Shown piece by piece: positions 33,629-35,087 of a stretch of DNA of 35,087 nt. Below the pieces are notes generated by a model that was not told the DNA's origin, searched no databases, and saw only the letters and a list, made by a program, of their open reading frames with translations. Each line of letters starts with the position of its first letter. Position 1 is the stretch's first letter. A program made the position numbers and the translations under genes. The stretch comes from Saccoglossus kowalevskii (Eukaryota > Hemichordata > Enteropneusta > Harrimaniidae). The stretch is taken from positions 105,915 through 141,001 of the forward strand of contig NW_003124916.1 of NCBI RefSeq assembly GCF_000003605.2, given 5' to 3'.

Positions 33629-34023
33629 CTGATGTGGGTGTCTTGATTAATTCTTGTGTCTTCGTGACAAGTACATTTATCGGAAGAAGTGCAATTCTGT
33701 CAATAGATTCAAAAATTATATAATATTATTAAAAAAGAATTCATTATTATAACACTGTTTACAATATTATATGATTGTGTATATGTTAGTGGACACGCCC
33801 ACTGTAATCCTACTACTGGTTAGCACAGTCATGTTGACATAACTAACTTAGTCTTTACATTGACAGTTCTTAAACACCATAGCAACATCCATTGCTAGGG
33901 TTAGTAAATCAATGTGCTAGACAAGCATCTGTGAAACATGGCGAACCATAATAATAAATTGGAAGAATGCTTTTACTTTTACAAGTGACAAATATTCAAG
34001 TTGAGGAACGTGAAATTTTGTAG

Positions 34024-34110
34024 TTGAGCAATTTATCTGAGGGTGTCTCAGCGAGTATTGCGAAACATACTGTTTACGCCGATATGAAATTACGAATTCA
34101 TGTAGCTCCC
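34024..34110 (+). CDS. Possible lone PDZ-like exon fragment
   Basis: After ATTTTGTAG an open frame reads LSNLSEGVSASIAKHTVYAD, then MKLRIHVAPVG. The end, KLRIHVAPVG, aligns with KLTLYVAPLG, the final strand of PDZ1 in the scaffold gene, and the segment before it could be a helix B. The matching N-terminal half of a PDZ domain (G-L-G-F loop) was not found nearby, and the proper right border is unclear. It may be a decayed duplicate, an exon of another gene, or chance. Confidence 0.2.
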
Positions 34111-34115
34111 GTAGG

Positions 34116-34173
34116 AGCAGTCGTCTGTTGTGTATCAAAGAATCAGCAGTCGTCTGTTGTGTATCAAAGAATC
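34116..34173. repeat. Exact 29-bp tandem duplication
   Basis: Two identical head-to-tail units (34116-34144 and 34145-34173) beginning AGCAGTCGTCTGTTG. Exact identity means a recent event. It directly follows the PDZ-like stretch. Confidence 0.95.
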
Positions 34174-34973
34174 AAAATATATTTTCACTTTTTTAGTTTT
34201 CACTTTGGTTGAAATATACTACCGGTATTGTTTTTTGTATAATTGTTTGTGACTTGTTTGTCCATGAATTGGAATACATAGTCTAGAATGCACTCTATAA
34301 CAGGTGAGATTTGACAACCTCAAATGCATGTGAAATTTGTATACATCATAATATATTCCAAATCAGACTATAACATTTACAGAATTGTAACACTAACAGG
34401 TGATTTTCATACCCTAGTGTTCATCAGTAGTACAATCCAGGTTAACCGTTTGAGTGCAAGGCATTTTTCCCACCCATAGTTCAGTGCAAATAATTTCACA
34501 TTTTGTACAATTGTCACTGAATTTCACCTCTTGGATCATACAGACAGTTTCACATATTGCTTTTAGTATTTATCAACATTTCATGTGGGGGACGAACAGA
34601 GTATACAAAATAATTTTGTATATATTACACTCAAAAGGGATAAACAGCTATTTCTCAATGAAAAATTAGCATATTTGAGACAAATAAATCACCTCGCGTA
34701 TGCTAGGTAATTATCTCCCGCCAAATATGTTAATTTCACCAGAAAGGTCTTGTATCCACTACCAAATTTCCTCACTTGCCGTTTATAAATCAACACAACG
34801 TGATATTACAAACCATACATTGGATTTCTGTTTTTTTTGGTATGGAGAATTTTTTGTTTTAGTGAATGGACTTGTTTTAAAACTTTAAGCATGTTAACTG
34901 TGAATATTCTGTTCAATTCTATAATGTATTATTTTATTCTATAATATCTCATATTATTCTAGTCCCGTCTAGT

Positions 34974-35087
34974 CCATTCTATTCTATTCTATTCTATTCT
35001 ATTCTATTCTATTCTATTCTATTCTATTCTATTCTATTCTATTCTATTCTATTCTATTCTATAGATTCTATTCTATTCTATTCTATT
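34974..35087. repeat. (ATTCT)n pentanucleotide microsatellite, runs off the window
   Basis: About 22 units of ATTCT with a single interruption (ATAGATTCT near 35061). It is preceded by degenerate units from about 34910. The true length is unknown because the window ends inside the array. Confidence 0.95.

Larger units (their letters stand above)
33629..34973. other. Upstream part of the death-domain gene or intergenic
   Basis: No further death-domain-gene exon could be identified. Items present are an X-box half-site-like CCATAGCAAC (about 33878), a possible PDZ-like coding stretch on the plus strand (34024-34110) and a 29-bp tandem duplication. Confidence 0.4.

Noticed and set aside
1-35087. 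tRNA, rRNA or snRNA genes
   Set aside because: No cloverleaf with A and B boxes or other recognisable RNA gene signature was seen by eye on either strand; a covariance-model scan could still find a diverged one.

Overview
This is AT-rich eukaryotic nuclear DNA. It has introns with standard GT/AG borders, abundant small inverted-repeat elements, pentanucleotide microsatellites, a decayed LINE and an assembly gap. There is no prokaryotic gene organisation, and I saw no RNA gene, CRISPR array or virus. The domain content and the repeat style suggest a marine invertebrate, perhaps a non-vertebrate deuterostome or a lophotrochozoan. That placement is inference.

Layout. 1-14.25 kb: intergenic, no recognisable gene. 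It holds a foldback repeat (2.19-2.56 kb), a 141-bp TTAA-flanked MITE (3.41-3.55 kb), a TTTTA microsatellite (6.83-7.05 kb), a broken LINE reverse transcriptase on the minus strand (7.11-7.66 kb), a GGGTTTTAATTTAGC repeat cluster (8.1-8.3 kb) and another MITE (12.55-12.73 kb). 14.63-25.21 kb: a six-exon plus-strand gene whose exons join in frame to a 718-residue harmonin/whirlin-type scaffold, with an N-terminal harmonin-homology domain, two class-I-like PDZ domains and a long disordered tail. Its 3.6-kb first and 3.7-kb third introns carry several MITEs. Intron 1 also has a 147-N gap flanked by a 97% identical 175-bp duplication that looks allelic. 25.2-32.5 kb: downstream region with poly(A) signals, an inverted MITE copy, CTCF-like motifs and a 28-unit 20-bp minisatellite. 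32.49-33.63 kb: the last two coding exons of a minus-strand gene, converging on the first, which encode a C-terminal death domain. 34.97-35.09 kb: an ATTCT microsatellite running off the window.

The two genes are convergent and show no obvious functional link. The scaffold gene belongs to the family that organises stereocilia, microvilli and periciliary complexes. Three matches to the classical RFX X-box (about 10.6 kb and 1.1 kb upstream of its ATG, and 47 bp into intron 1) fit a ciliary/sensory expression programme. The death-domain protein resembles MyD88 in sequence but FADD in having the domain at its C-terminus, so its identity is left open. The best leads for follow-up are the X-box group, the possible allelic insertion at the gap, the frame-invariant minisatellite, and a possible lone PDZ-like exon at 34.02 kb.
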